Assembly: GCF_000829415.1 (NCBI RefSeq)
Contig: NZ_AP014637.1
Coordinates: 3,303,001-3,367,000 of the forward strand
Origin: Pseudomonas sp. StFLB209
GTDB taxonomy: Bacteria; Pseudomonadota; Gammaproteobacteria; Pseudomonadales; Pseudomonadaceae
Length of the DNA stretch: 64,000 bases
Direction: 5' to 3'
Shown one piece after another: positions 43,934-52,860 of this stretch (positions are counted from its first letter, which is position 1; the number at the start of each line of letters is the position of its first letter). Under the pieces are notes generated by a model. That model did not search any database. It had not been told where the DNA came from and was given only the letters and a program-made list of their open reading frames with translations. The position numbers and the translations under genes are program-made.

Positions 43934-46900
43934 TGGCCAGCCTCATGCTGTGGAATGTTTTTCTGTTTGCTCTTGAACAGCCCCGAAATCGAGACAAAGA
44001 ACAGCGGCACCCAGAAGATCGCCAAAACGACGGCGGTAATCATACCGCCAATTACGCCAGTACCAATCGAATGCTGGCTACCCGAGCCTGCGCCGCTGGC
44101 AATGACCAGTGGTACAACACCCAGAATAAACGCCATCGAAGTCATGATGATCGGGCGCAAACGCATCCGGCAGGCTTCGATTGTAGCCTCTACCAGGCCT
44201 TTGCCCTGTTCGTGCAGTTCCTTGGCGAACTCGACGATCAGAATGGCGTTCTTCGCTGCCAGACCCACTGTCACCAATAGCCCGACCTGGAAGAACACGT
44301 CATTGGACAAGCCGCGCAAGCTGGTTGCCATCAGTGCACCGATAACCCCCAGCGGTACGACCAGCATGACTGCAATCGGGATCGACCAGCTCTCATACAG
44401 GGCCGCCAGGCAGAGGAATACGACCAGCAGCGACAGGGCGTAGAGGGCCGGCGCCTGAGAGCCGGACAAGCGTTCTTCGTACGACAGGCCGGTCCAGGAG
44501 ATACCGATGCCCGCAGGCAGATCCTTGGCCAGCCGCTCGATCTCGGCCATGGCCTGGCCGGTACTGTAGCCCGGTGCCGGAGTACCCAGTACTTCCTCGG
44601 CAGGTACACCGTTGTAACGCGACAGTTTTGGCGAACCAAACACCCACTCGCCGCTGCTGAACGCCGAGAACGGCACCATTTGCCCGGAGCCATTACGCAC
44701 GTACCACTTGTTCAGGTCTTCAGGGGTCATGCGCGCATCGGCATTACCCTGCAGGTAAACCTTCTTGACCCGGCCACGATCAATGAAGTCGTTTACGTAG
44801 CTACTACCGAAAGCAATCGACAGGGTGCTGTTAATGTCCGCCAGGCTGATGCCCAAGGCGCGGGCGCGCTCGTCATCAATGCTGAGCTGATATTGCGGCT
44901 CATCGTTCAGGCCGTTGGGGCGTACACCCGCGAGGATCTTGCTTTGCGCTGCTGCCCCGAGCAACTGATTGCGTGCCTGCATGAGTTTGTCATGGCCGAC
45001 ACCGCCCTGGTCCTGCAGGTAGACGTCGAAACCGGTGGCGTTACCCAGTTCCAGTACCGAAGGCGGGACCACTGCGAACACCATTGCATCGCGCAGGGTA
45101 AAGAAGTAGCCCTGTGCACGCTTGGCCAGCTCGAACACGCTGTTGTGCGCGCCTTCGCGCTCACCCCACGGTTTAAGCAATACGAAGGCGATACCCGAGT
45201 TCTGGCCCCGGCCTGCAAAGTTGAAGCCGTTGACGGTAAACACCGACTGTACCGAATCGGATTCCTTGCTCAGCAAGTGCTCACGCATGGTGTCCATGAC
45301 CTGCTGGGTGCGCTCGGCAGTGGAACCGGCCGGGGTCTGCACCTGCACGAACATCACGCCCTGGTCTTCCTCTGGCAGGAACGCGGCCGGGATGCGGTTG
45401 AACATCCAGACCATGCCGACGCAGATCAGTACGTAGCCCAGGTAGGCTGGCCACTTGTGCTTGAGCATCCCGGCCACGCCGCGCTCGTAACCGTGAACGC
45501 CACGGTCGAAGGTGCGGTTGAACCAGCCGAAAAACCCGCGTTTCTCCAGATCGTGGGAGTGGTCGATAGGTTTGAGCATGGTGGCGCACAGCGCCGGGGT
45601 GAAGATCAGTGCCACGATCACCGACAGGGCCATGGCCGAGACGATGGTGATCGAGAACTGCTTATAGATGACCCCGGTAGAACCACCGAAGAACGCCATG
45701 GGCAGCAGTACTGCCGACAGCACCAGGGCAATACCTACCAGCGCGCCCTGAATCTGCTCCATGGAGCGGATCGTCGCATCGCGTGGTGAGAGTTTATCTT
45801 CGATCATCACCCGTTCGACGTTTTCCACCACAACGATGGCATCGTCCACCAGCAAGCCGATGGCCAGTACCATACCGAACATGGTCAGGGTGTTGATGGT
45901 GAAGCCGAATGCCGCGAGGATACCGAAGGTGCCCAGCAGTACCACCGGCACAGTCAGGGTGGTAATCACCGTGGCGCGGAAGTTCTGCAGGAACAGGTAC
46001 ATCACCAGAAAGACCAGAACCACGGCTTCGAGCAGGGTGTGGACTACGCCGGAGATCGACTCGCTGACCACCGGGGTGGTGTCATACGGGAATACGACCT
46101 TCATGCCCGGCGGAAAGAACGGCTCCAGCGAGCTCACGGTCGCACGAATCGCTTTGGCCGTATCCAGGGCGTTGGCACCCGGTGCCAGTTTGATCGCCAG
46201 ACCAGAAGCCGGTTTACCGTTGAACTGCGAGTCGACGCTATAGTTCTGTGCACCCAGGCCCACGGTCGCGACATCTTTCAAGCGTACTTGAGAGCCGTCG
46301 GTGTTGACCTTGAGCAGGATGTTTTCAAATTGCTCGGCAGTCTGCAGCCGGGTCTTGCCAATAATGGTCGCGTTGAGTTGCTGGCCCTGAACGGCTGGCA
46401 GGCCGCCCAACTGGCCGGAAGCAACCTGGACGTTCTGGGCACTGACCGCAGTCCTGACATCATCCGGGGTCAACTGAAAGTTGTTCAGCTTGGCCGGGTC
46501 GAGCCAGATCCGCATCGCATACTGGGCACCGAATACCTGGAAGTCGCCTACCCCTGAGGTCCGCGAAATAGGGTCCTGCATGTTGGAGACGATGTAGTTG
46601 GCCAGGTCTTCCTTGGTCAGGCTGCCGTCTTCAGATACCAGACCGATCACCATCAGGAAGTTTTTCACGGCCTTGGTAACGCGAATACCCTGTTGCTGCA
46701 CTTCCTGCGGCAACAGAGGCGTGGCCAGGTTCAGCTTGTTCTGCACCTGAACCTGGGCGGTGTCAGGGTTGGTGCCTTGTTCGAAGGTCACGGTAATGGT
46801 CATGCTGCCGTCGGAGGTACTTTCCGAACTCACATAACGCAGGTTGTCGATGCCGTTGAGCTGCTGCTCAATGACCTGAACCACCGTATCCTGGACCGTC

Positions 46901-47064
46901 TGCGCCGAGGCACCCGGATAGGTGACCTGAATGGCGATGGCTGGCGGGGCGATGCTCGGGTACTGGTTGATCGGCAGCTTGAGAATCGACAGGCCGCCCA
47001 CCAGCATGATCACCAAGGCGATCACCCAGGCAAAAATAGGGCGATCAATAAAGAATTTCGACAT
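43930..47064 (-). CDS. ttgB: RND efflux transporter TtgB (MexB/AcrB family)
   Basis: Inner-membrane proton-driven pump of 1044 residues that exports antibiotics, solvents such as toluene, and plant phenolics. Twelve membrane helices and two large periplasmic loops are visible. The proton-relay pair of adjacent aspartates is in [18 protein letters not shown] (helix 4), and the GxxxD motif and HAE1-family sequences such as [20 protein letters not shown] at the N-terminus are present. It lies between ttgA (3-bp gap) and ttgC (overlap) in a single operon. Confidence 0.95.
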   Translation of the reverse strand: MSKFFIDRPIFAWVIALVIMLVGGLSILKLPINQYPSIAPPAIAIQVTYPGASAQTVQDTVVQVIEQQLNGIDNLRYVSSESTSDGSMTITVTFEQGTNPDTAQVQVQNKLNLATPLLPQEVQQQGIRVTKAVKNFLMVIGLVSEDGSLTKEDLANYIVSNMQDPISRTSGVGDFQVFGAQYAMRIWLDPAKLNNFQLTPDDVRTAVSAQNVQVASGQLGGLPAVQGQQLNATIIGKTRLQTAEQFENILLKVNTDGSQVRLKDVATVGLGAQNYSVDSQFNGKPASGLAIKLAPGANALDTAKAIRATVSSLEPFFPPGMKVVFPYDTTPVVSESISGVVHTLLEAVVLVFLVMYLFLQNFRATVITTLTVPVVLLGTFGILAAFGFTINTLTMFGMVLAIGLLVDDAIVVVENVERVMIEDKLSPRDATIRSMEQIQGALVGIALVLSAVLLPMAFFGGSTGVIYKQFSITIVSAMALSVIVALIFTPALCATMLKPIDHSHDLEKRGFFGWFNRTFDRGVHGYERGVAGMLKHKWPAYLGYVLICVGMVWMFNRIPAAFLPEEDQGVMFVQVQTPAGSTAERTQQVMDTMREHLLSKESDSVQSVFTVNGFNFAGRGQNSGIAFVLLKPWGEREGAHNSVFELAKRAQGYFFTLRDAMVFAVVPPSVLELGNATGFDVYLQDQGGVGHDKLMQARNQLLGAAAQSKILAGVRPNGLNDEPQYQLSIDDERARALGISLADINSTLSIAFGSSYVNDFIDRGRVKKVYLQGNADARMTPEDLNKWYVRNGSGQMVPFSAFSSGEWVFGSPKLSRYNGVPAEEVLGTPAPGYSTGQAMAEIERLAKDLPAGIGISWTGLSYEERLSGSQAPALYALSLLVVFLCLAALYESWSIPIAVMLVVPLGVIGALMATSLRGLSNDVFFQVGLLVTVGLAAKNAILIVEFAKELHEQGKGLVEATIEACRMRLRPIIMTSMAFILGVVPLVIASGAGSGSQHSIGTGVIGGMITAVVLAIFWVPLFFVSISGLFKSKQKNIPQHEAGQ

Positions 47065-47067
47065 GGG

Positions 47068-48228
47068 TTACTCCCCTTGGCTGCCAGCGGCTTTGTCAGT
47101 GGCCGCAGCAGGTGCCGGGTTGGCGCCTTTGACGTTGGTCGCTTCGGATACTTTGACTTCGGCACCAGGCTTGACGTACTGCAGGCCCTCGGTGATTACC
47201 CGGTCACCTTCGCTCAGGCCTTTTTCGATCAGCCACTTGTCGCCCACGGTGCGGTTGGCCACCAGGGTGCGCAGCTCGACCTTGTTGTCCTTATTGACGA
47301 CCAGTGCGGTCGGCGTGCCTTTCTGGTCGCGGGTCACGCCCTGCTGCGGCGCGAGAATGGCCTTGGCGTTAGTGCCCGCCTGTAACTGGGCGTGAACGAA
47401 CATGCCTGGCAGCAGACGATGCTCAGGGTTTGGGAACACGGCACGCAGGGTGACCGAACCGGTGCCCTGGTCGACCGAAACCTCGGAAAACTCAAGCGTG
47501 CCTTCCTGCGGGTAGGCGCTGTTGTCTTCCAGGGTCAGCTTGACCTTGGCGGCATTGCTGCCGACTTTCTGCAACTTGCCGCTTTCCAGATCCGAACGCA
47601 GCTTGAGCATTTCGGCGGAGGACTGCACTACATCCACATAAATCGGGTCGAGCTGCTGGATGGTCGCCATGGCTTCGGTTTGCGCATTGCTGACCAGCGC
47701 ACCTTCAGTCACCGAAGAGCGACCGATACGCCCGGAGATCGGCGCCAGGACCTTGGTGTAGCGCAGGTTGATCTCGGCGGTTTGCAGCGACGCCTGGGCT
47801 TCGCGGCTGGTGGCCACGGCCTGGTCGTATTCCTGGCGGCTGACGGCTTGCTCGTTGACCAGCAATTTGTAGCGGTCGGCCAGCGATTTGGCCGATTGCA
47901 GGGTGGCACGGGCGCTGTTGGCCGTGGCCTCGTACATGGCCGGATCAATCTGATAAAGCTGCTGGCCAGCCTTGACGTCGCCGCCCTCGGTGAACAGACG
48001 CTTGAGAATGATGCCGTTGACCTGTGGGCGTACTTCGGCCACCCGGAACGCGGTGGTGCGGCCTGGCAGCTCGGTGGTCAGGGTGTAGGGCTGTGCTTTG
48101 AGGGTAACAACGCCGACCTGAGGAGTCTGAGCGGGCGGGGCCGCTTCTTCCTTCTTGCTACAACCGCTGAGCAGTGTTGCCAGGGCGACGGCAGTGACCA
48201 GAACGGGAACAGCTGGCTTGAATTGCAT
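47068..48228 (-). CDS. ttgA: RND efflux periplasmic adaptor TtgA
   Basis: Membrane fusion lipoprotein of 386 residues. The start at 48228 (MQFKPAVPVLVTAVALATLLSGCSKK) gives a lipobox with C23; the frame extends 12 codons further. The lipoyl domain halves (ELPGRTTAFRVAEVRPQVNGIILKRLFTEGGDVKAGQQLYQIDP and RYTKVLAPISGRIGRSSVTEGALV-type strand) flank an alpha-hairpin, followed by the beta-barrel. It joins TtgB to TtgC. It is first in the operon and divergent from ttgR. Confidence 0.94.
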   Translation of the reverse strand: MQFKPAVPVLVTAVALATLLSGCSKKEEAAPPAQTPQVGVVTLKAQPYTLTTELPGRTTAFRVAEVRPQVNGIILKRLFTEGGDVKAGQQLYQIDPAMYEATANSARATLQSAKSLADRYKLLVNEQAVSRQEYDQAVATSREAQASLQTAEINLRYTKVLAPISGRIGRSSVTEGALVSNAQTEAMATIQQLDPIYVDVVQSSAEMLKLRSDLESGKLQKVGSNAAKVKLTLEDNSAYPQEGTLEFSEVSVDQGTGSVTLRAVFPNPEHRLLPGMFVHAQLQAGTNAKAILAPQQGVTRDQKGTPTALVVNKDNKVELRTLVANRTVGDKWLIEKGLSEGDRVITEGLQYVKPGAEVKVSEATNVKGANPAPAAATDKAAGSQGE

Positions 48229-48309
48229 GAAGATCCTCGGGGGCCGAAAGCCTTGATTGCTCAAGAAAGTAAAGGTGTAAAAAAATTTTGCAGCTAGATA
48301 CGTAGCATG

Positions 48310-48352
48310 CTAATAAATATACTTACATTCACGGCTGTTTGTAAACAACCTG
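48310..48352. promoter_or_regulatory. TtgR operator in the ttgA-ttgR divergent region
   Basis: On the minus strand TTGTTTACAAACAGCC, then GTGAATGTAAGTATATT. This closely matches the P. putida TtgR operator as I remember it (TATTTACAAACAACC, ATGAATGTAAGTATATT). It covers the overlapping ttgA and ttgR promoters, so a bound repressor blocks both. Confidence 0.78.
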
Positions 48353-48468
48353 CCACTACGCTTCATGAAGCTGTAATCGCGATCGGGACAAGGCGTAACA
48401 AAGGCCGCCCGAGCACATCTCCAGGCCACGTGCAGCAAGGGCTGGAGCATTTTTAGAGGTTTTATGCC

Positions 48469-49134
48469 ATGGTTCGTCGTACCAAAGAGGAAGCCCAAGT
48501 TACTCGCGCCCAGATTCTCGAGGCCGCCGAACAGGCGTTCTATGAGCGCGGCGTAGCGCGTACCACCCTGGCCGATATCGCCACCCTGGCCGGTGTGACG
48601 CGCGGTGCCATCTACTGGCATTTCACCAACAAGGCCGAACTGGTACAGGCCATGCTCGACAGCTTGCACGAGCCTCTTGAAGAAATGTCCCAGGCCAGTC
48701 TGAGCGAGGACGAGACCGACCCGTTGGGTTGCATGAAAAAGCTGCTGATTCATTTGTTTCGCCAAGTTTCCAGAGACCCTAAAACCCGGCGCATCAATGA
48801 GATCCTTTTCCATAAGTGCGAGTTCACCGATGAAATGTGCGACTTCCGCCGTCAGCGACGTGATAACGCTTTGTGGTGTAACGAACGTATCGGTCTTTCA
48901 TTAAGCAATGCCGTGCGCAAGGGTCAGCTCCCGGCGGAACTGGACATCGACAAAGCCGCCATCGGCCTGCATGCCTTTGTCGATGGCATCCTTGCCCAGT
49001 GGTTACTGATACCTGAAGGTTTCTCGCTGGACCAGCAGGCTGAGCAATGGGTCGATGTGTGTATGGACATGCTGCGCTTCAGCCCCGCGTTGCGTATTGC
49101 TACGGTAGCCCCGGCAGTATTATCGGCCGGTTAA
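48469..49134 (+). CDS. ttgR: TetR-family repressor TtgR
   Basis: Repressor of 221 residues that controls ttgABC and itself and is released by antibiotics and flavonoids. The DNA-binding part is [33 protein letters not shown] at about 31-64. The ligand-binding domain includes [22 protein letters not shown] and [18 protein letters not shown]. It is about ten residues longer at the C-terminus than the P. putida protein as I recall it. The operator lies directly upstream. Confidence 0.92.
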   Translation: MVRRTKEEAQVTRAQILEAAEQAFYERGVARTTLADIATLAGVTRGAIYWHFTNKAELVQAMLDSLHEPLEEMSQASLSEDETDPLGCMKKLLIHLFRQVSRDPKTRRINEILFHKCEFTDEMCDFRRQRRDNALWCNERIGLSLSNAVRKGQLPAELDIDKAAIGLHAFVDGILAQWLLIPEGFSLDQQAEQWVDVCMDMLRFSPALRIATVAPAVLSAG

Positions 49135-49177
49135 CGGTTATAGCCGCTGTTGGCCAGCCTGTCATGGCAGATAGATG

Positions 49178-50686
49178 TCATTCGCGGCCACGCAGCATCT
49201 GATTGGGCATGGCCAGTGCGGCGGCCAGGCCCAGCAGGGCGATTGCCGCACTGACCATCAGCAACTGCCGGAAGGTCACCGCCAGCTCGGCCCGCAAAGC
49301 TTCAAGGGCCGGCCCGCTACTGGCGTTAAGGCTGTCGAGCAGGGCATTACCCGACTGTCCCTCGCCACCCAGGCTGCCAGCCCCCATATGTCCGATCCCG
49401 GTATCCTGCAGCATGGCCAGCAGCAGTGCCGACATCAATGCCACGCCCAGCGCCCCGCCCAACGAGCGGAACAGGTTGCTGGTGCTGGTCGCCACCCCGA
49501 TATCCTTGGCCTGCACGGCGTTCTGGCTACCCACCAGCGAGGTGGGGAACTGCATGCCGGTGGCGATGCCGGTCAGGATCATGAACAGGCTGGTCAGCAG
49601 TACATCCTGCGGTGCACTGAAGGCCATGCCCATGATCGTCAGTGGCATCAGCAAGGCGCCACTGACAATCAGCGGTTTGTAGCGGCCGCTCAAGGAGGTA
49701 TGACGCCCGGCACAGTAGGCGCCCAACGGCATGCCCATGGCCAGCGGCAGCAAATGCAGCGCTGCGCTGTCGGCGCCTGAACCGGTCAGCGTCTGATAGC
49801 GCAGCGGCATCAGGACGCTGAGGGAGATCGACTGGAAACTGGCAAAAAATACGGTGATCCAGCACAGCACTGCGCTGCGGCTGGCGAACAGATGCATCGG
49901 CAGCACCGGCTCGATGGCTTTGCGTTCGTAAGCAATGAACAGCGCCAGGCTCAGCAAGGCTATGCCGAGCAACCACTGCACCGGGCGGTCGTTCAACGCA
50001 TGGCCCTGGCCGATCTGGGTGATGCCCAGTAACAGCGCGCTGAGGCCGATGATCATCAACATGCTGCCCAGATAATCGATCACCGGTTTGCGCTGCGGTG
50101 TTGGCAGACCCCTGAGGGTGCGCCGGGCGACCAGCCAGGCGGCGATGCCCAGCGGCAGGTTGATGAGAAACACCCAGCGCCACGACAGATACTCAGTCAT
50201 CAGCCCGCCCAATACCGGGCCTGCGACGCTGGCCAAGGCGTACATACTGCTGAAATAACCCTGATAACGGCCGCGTTCACGAGGCGGGATTATGTCACCG
50301 ATGATTGCCTGACTGACCGATACCATGCCGCCGGCGCCTATACCTTGCAGCACCCGGGCCAGAACCAGTTGTTCCATATTTTGCGCCAGTGCGCAAAACA
50401 ACGAGGCGAGGGTGAACAGCGCAAGGCCGGTAAGCATCAGGCGCCTGCGCCCATAGAGGTCGCCCAGCTTGCCGTAGATCGGCACGGCTACGGTCATGGC
50501 CACCAGATAACCCGAGATCACCCAGGCCAGTAGCTCGACATCGTGCAATTGGCTGGAAATGGCAGGCAACGAAACGGCAACGATGGTTTGATCCAGCGCA
50601 CTGAGAAAGATCGCCAGCATCAGGGCGAACAGAATGCTGCGAATTCCCGGCGTGGTTGCGGGTGTCGATGGGCTAGGGCAGGTCAC
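49178..50686 (-). CDS. DHA2-family multidrug exporter (EmrB/QacA)
   Basis: Drug:proton antiporter of 502 residues with 14 membrane helices. Motifs are the DHA2-type first helix LSALDQTIVAVSLPAI, motif A GKLGDLYGRRRLM, and motif C GPVLGGLMTEYLSWRWVFLINLPLG. No periplasmic adaptor gene accompanies it, so it probably acts alone. It is convergent with ttgR and may share the locus's role in drug and solvent resistance. Confidence 0.87.
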   Translation of the reverse strand: MTCPSPSTPATTPGIRSILFALMLAIFLSALDQTIVAVSLPAISSQLHDVELLAWVISGYLVAMTVAVPIYGKLGDLYGRRRLMLTGLALFTLASLFCALAQNMEQLVLARVLQGIGAGGMVSVSQAIIGDIIPPRERGRYQGYFSSMYALASVAGPVLGGLMTEYLSWRWVFLINLPLGIAAWLVARRTLRGLPTPQRKPVIDYLGSMLMIIGLSALLLGITQIGQGHALNDRPVQWLLGIALLSLALFIAYERKAIEPVLPMHLFASRSAVLCWITVFFASFQSISLSVLMPLRYQTLTGSGADSAALHLLPLAMGMPLGAYCAGRHTSLSGRYKPLIVSGALLMPLTIMGMAFSAPQDVLLTSLFMILTGIATGMQFPTSLVGSQNAVQAKDIGVATSTSNLFRSLGGALGVALMSALLLAMLQDTGIGHMGAGSLGGEGQSGNALLDSLNASSGPALEALRAELAVTFRQLLMVSAAIALLGLAAALAMPNQMLRGRE

Positions 50687-50768
50687 GGCAAAACCTGAAG
50701 GCTGTTGTGCCCGCAGTCTATTGCGTTAGCTTGCTAATCGATAGCCCTGCGAAGTAATGCGTAGGTCG

Positions 50769-50939
50769 TCATCGCAATACCACGAGGGAAGCATTTGCCG
50801 GGGCGCAGTGGCCGAACATACAGACCACGCTATGTGGCGACAGGCGCGCCAGTTCAATGCGGTAGGCGCCTGCTGCGTAGAGCGCGACTACGGCGACAAG
50901 ACCCAGTGCAGCCAGGCATTTTCTTGTTGTGACTCTCAT
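50769..50939 (-). CDS. Small 56-residue membrane protein
   Basis: Begins MRVTTRKCLAALGLVAVVAL. It has a membrane helix or signal peptide at about 8-26 and a short tail with two cysteines (VVCMFGHCAP). AAGGGG lies 6 nt before the ATG, a good ribosome site. The frame is below the usual length limit for gene calling but shows a clear start, a membrane-type composition and a proper end. It is upstream of the DHA2 exporter on the same strand with an 82-bp gap. Confidence 0.6.
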   Translation of the reverse strand: MRVTTRKCLAALGLVAVVALYAAGAYRIELARLSPHSVVCMFGHCAPANASLVVLR

Positions 50940-51063
50940 AAGGCACCCCTTGGACCAACCGTGGAGTAGAGGAAGAGTTACTTAGAGTCTAGGCCATGCT
51001 GGCAAACCTGCTGGCACCGCAGGTTAGAATTGCAGCCCGATTTTCAGGACAGGCAAAAGATCC

Positions 51064-51306
51064 ATGGCACGCAAGGTTTTCGAGTATTACGAAGCGGTCA
51101 CCGCGATGATCCCGACCCAGGGCGGCTATCAGGCCGCAATCGCTGTCAAATCGCTGGAGGGCGGCGGTGCGCCACGTTTTCATGCGGTGTTGCCGGGTCA
51201 GCTGTTCAAGACTGCTGATGACGCTGACCAGGCTGCCAGCGACGAGCTGGAGCGCTTGCTCGACGTGGACGCTGACGCCGACCTGGTGTGGCGTCAGGTT
51301 TCCTGA
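51064..51306 (+). CDS. Small conserved hypothetical protein
   Basis: 80 residues, starting MARKVFEYYEAVTAMIPTQGGY and rich in Asp/Ala at the C-terminus. The N-terminal part looks like a small alpha/beta domain. Its stop is 8 bp from that of the convergent flavin reductase. I remember similar small proteins in Pseudomonas without assigned function. Confidence 0.65.
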   Translation: MARKVFEYYEAVTAMIPTQGGYQAAIAVKSLEGGGAPRFHAVLPGQLFKTADDADQAASDELERLLDVDADADLVWRQVS

Positions 51307-51314
51307 GTCCGGGC

Positions 51315-51938
51315 TCAGACCACCGGGCGGTGCATCTTGAACAACGCTTCAGGGCCCAGTTGGAAGTAGTCCGCCGGTCCACCGCCTCGCAGAATCGGCT
51401 CGGCGGCAGCCGTGTCATAAATACCGTCCTTGAGTAGCCAGGTGGCGATATGGACGGCCACCACCTCGCCGAGAATCAGCCAACTGGGCACCGGTTCCTG
51501 ATCTGCACGTTTGAGCTGGATGATTTGTGTCACCTTGCATTCGAATGACACCGGCGTCTCTTTGACTCTGGGCGTCGAGATCACCTGTGAAGGCAGGGGC
51601 GTCAGGCCGGCGAGACGAAATTCGTCGACCTCGGCCGGTACTGCCGCGCAGCTCTGGTTCATGGCCTCGGCCAGCGAGCGTGTGGCCAGATTCCAGACGA
51701 ACTCACCGGTCTGCTCGATGTTGTTCAGGCTGTCTTTGCGGCCCACGCTGCTGAAGCCGATGATCGGCGGAGTGTAGTTGAAGGCATTGAAGAAGCTGTA
51801 TGGCGCCAGGTTCAGAACCCCCTGGGCATCCTGAGAAGAAATCCAGCCGATGGGCCGAGGGCCGACGATGGCGTTGAACGGGTCGTGCGGCAGGCCATGG
51901 CCTTTAGCGGGTTCGTAAGAGTAAATCGCGTCTGACAT
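51315..51938 (-). CDS. Flavin reductase-like FMN-binding protein
   Basis: Protein of 207 residues of the flavin reductase/split-barrel family. FMN-binding segments are NAIVGPRPIGWISSQDAQGVLNLAPYSFFNAF at 23-54, with the SSVGRKDSLNNIEQTGEFVWNLAT stretch following, and SFECKVTQIIQL. The GPRPIGWIS start is of the type that reduces FMN with NAD(P)H or works as a standalone oxidoreductase. Partner not visible nearby. Confidence 0.85.
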   Translation of the reverse strand: MSDAIYSYEPAKGHGLPHDPFNAIVGPRPIGWISSQDAQGVLNLAPYSFFNAFNYTPPIIGFSSVGRKDSLNNIEQTGEFVWNLATRSLAEAMNQSCAAVPAEVDEFRLAGLTPLPSQVISTPRVKETPVSFECKVTQIIQLKRADQEPVPSWLILGEVVAVHIATWLLKDGIYDTAAAEPILRGGGPADYFQLGPEALFKMHRPVV

Positions 51939-52090
51939 GGCGGGTTTCCTTGCTGCCGGAGGACTGGTAAAGCCTATGGATTATCGCCTCACAGAGCCTG
52001 TCGAGGACAGGGACCGTGTTGGTATAAGCGTGGCCGATACTGCAGTACCGCAGAGTTTCATCAGTTCAGTCCTCGTGAAAGCCCGAAGCC

Positions 52091-52123
52091 AAAAAAATGC
52101 CAGTCAGGGGGGCTGACTGGCAT
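52091..52123 (-). terminator. Intrinsic terminator of the repeat-protein gene
   Basis: ATGCCAGTCAG pairs with CTGACTGGCAT over a five-G loop; six Ts follow on the minus strand. It is about 40 bp past the stop at 52165. Confidence 0.85.
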
Positions 52124-52164
52124 ACAAGGAGCATCAAGGGAGGAGGATGAAGCGATGAAGCAAA

Positions 52165-52515
52165 TCAGATCAGGCGGTTAGCACCGACACGGTCAGCGCC
52201 ATCGGCGGCCAGGCGGTTGGCGCCTACGTGGTCGGCACCGTCGGAGGTCAGGCGATTGGCACCTACGTGGTCGGCACCGTCGGAGGTGAGGCGGTTGGCG
52301 CCTACGTGGTCGGCACCGTCAGCAGCCAGACCTTGATCGGCGCTGCTATTGGTGTCCAGAACCGGCTGGCGGTTAGGGCCAACGTTGTCCGAGCCATCGG
52401 CTGCGATGTAGTCAGCGCTCAGAGGTTGTTGAACGGCATCAGTCACCGGCAGGGCGAAAGCGCTGGTAGCCATTACGGAGAAAGCGATGCTGGCAAACAG
52501 AGTGGTCTTTTTCAT
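52165..52515 (-). CDS. Secreted protein built on 13-residue tandem repeats
   Basis: 116 residues. The signal peptide MKKTTLFASIAFSVMATSAFA ends near 21. The mature part carries four consecutive copies of a 13-residue unit, L-[TA]-[SA]-D-G-A-D-[HR]-V-G-A-N-R (residues 63-114), and one diverged copy (IAADGSDNVGPNR, 37-49). It has no cysteine and ends LI right after the last repeat. I remember Pseudomonas proteins with similar short Asp-Gly repeats under the name phage infection protein, but that name has no clear basis. GGAG lies 8 nt before the start and a terminator follows, so it is its own transcription unit. Function unknown; cell-surface or calcium-binding roles would fit the Asp-Gly content. 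Confidence 0.75.
   Translation of the reverse strand: MKKTTLFASIAFSVMATSAFALPVTDAVQQPLSADYIAADGSDNVGPNRQPVLDTNSSADQGLAADGADHVGANRLTSDGADHVGANRLTSDGADHVGANRLAADGADRVGANRLI
52174..52329 (-). repeat. Four tandem 39-bp coding repeats
   Basis: Units at 52291-52329, 52252-52290, 52213-52251 and 52174-52212. The two middle units encode identical peptides and their DNA is almost identical, which suggests recent duplication by slippage or recombination. The number of copies is likely to vary between strains. Confidence 0.8.
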
Positions 52516-52810
52516 GATGGTAGCTCCAATTCGGGAAGTCGGTTCGGGTTCAGTTGTGTTCCCGGTATGGAGGCCATGTTACGTGTCCAAGGATTATTAA
52601 GAAGTTAATAGGGTTGTTAGCGATCATTGCTGAAAATGATAGTTGGCCTCGATGCCCGGTTTTCGGGCCTTGTACAAGAAATCGAACGCTTGACGTGCAT
52701 TTTTCGGGATATCTCACGGGAAAGCACCTTGACAAATCAAGAAGCACTATTAAATCAAGGCCTGCGGGTTCAGCGCCGGCTCGTGCAGTGGCTGCTCGCT
52801 GAACGAAAAA

Positions 52811-52838
52811 GGGGCAGCCCACGCTGGTGGACTGCCCC
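52811..52838 (-). terminator. Intrinsic terminator of the MHS permease
   Basis: GGGGCAG pairs with CTGCCCC, extended by CCAC/GTGG after one mismatch, followed by TTTTTCG on the minus strand, 23 bp past the permease stop. Confidence 0.78.
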
Positions 52839-52860
52839 CTGATATCACTGTGACGCTAGA

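Noticed and set aside
43046..44443. 465-codon plus-strand frame
   Set aside because: Antisense across the ttgC-ttgB junction; both sense genes are well conserved.
44680..45789. 369-codon plus-strand frame
   Set aside because: Antisense to ttgB, no domain.
52174..52329. Regular 39-bp repeats considered as a CRISPR array
   Set aside because: The units are contiguous and in frame in a protein with a signal peptide; there are no spacers and no cas genes.
52550..52842. Frames of 71-90 codons on both strands between the repeat protein and the permease
   Set aside because: No ribosome site or domain, and both run into the permease terminator.
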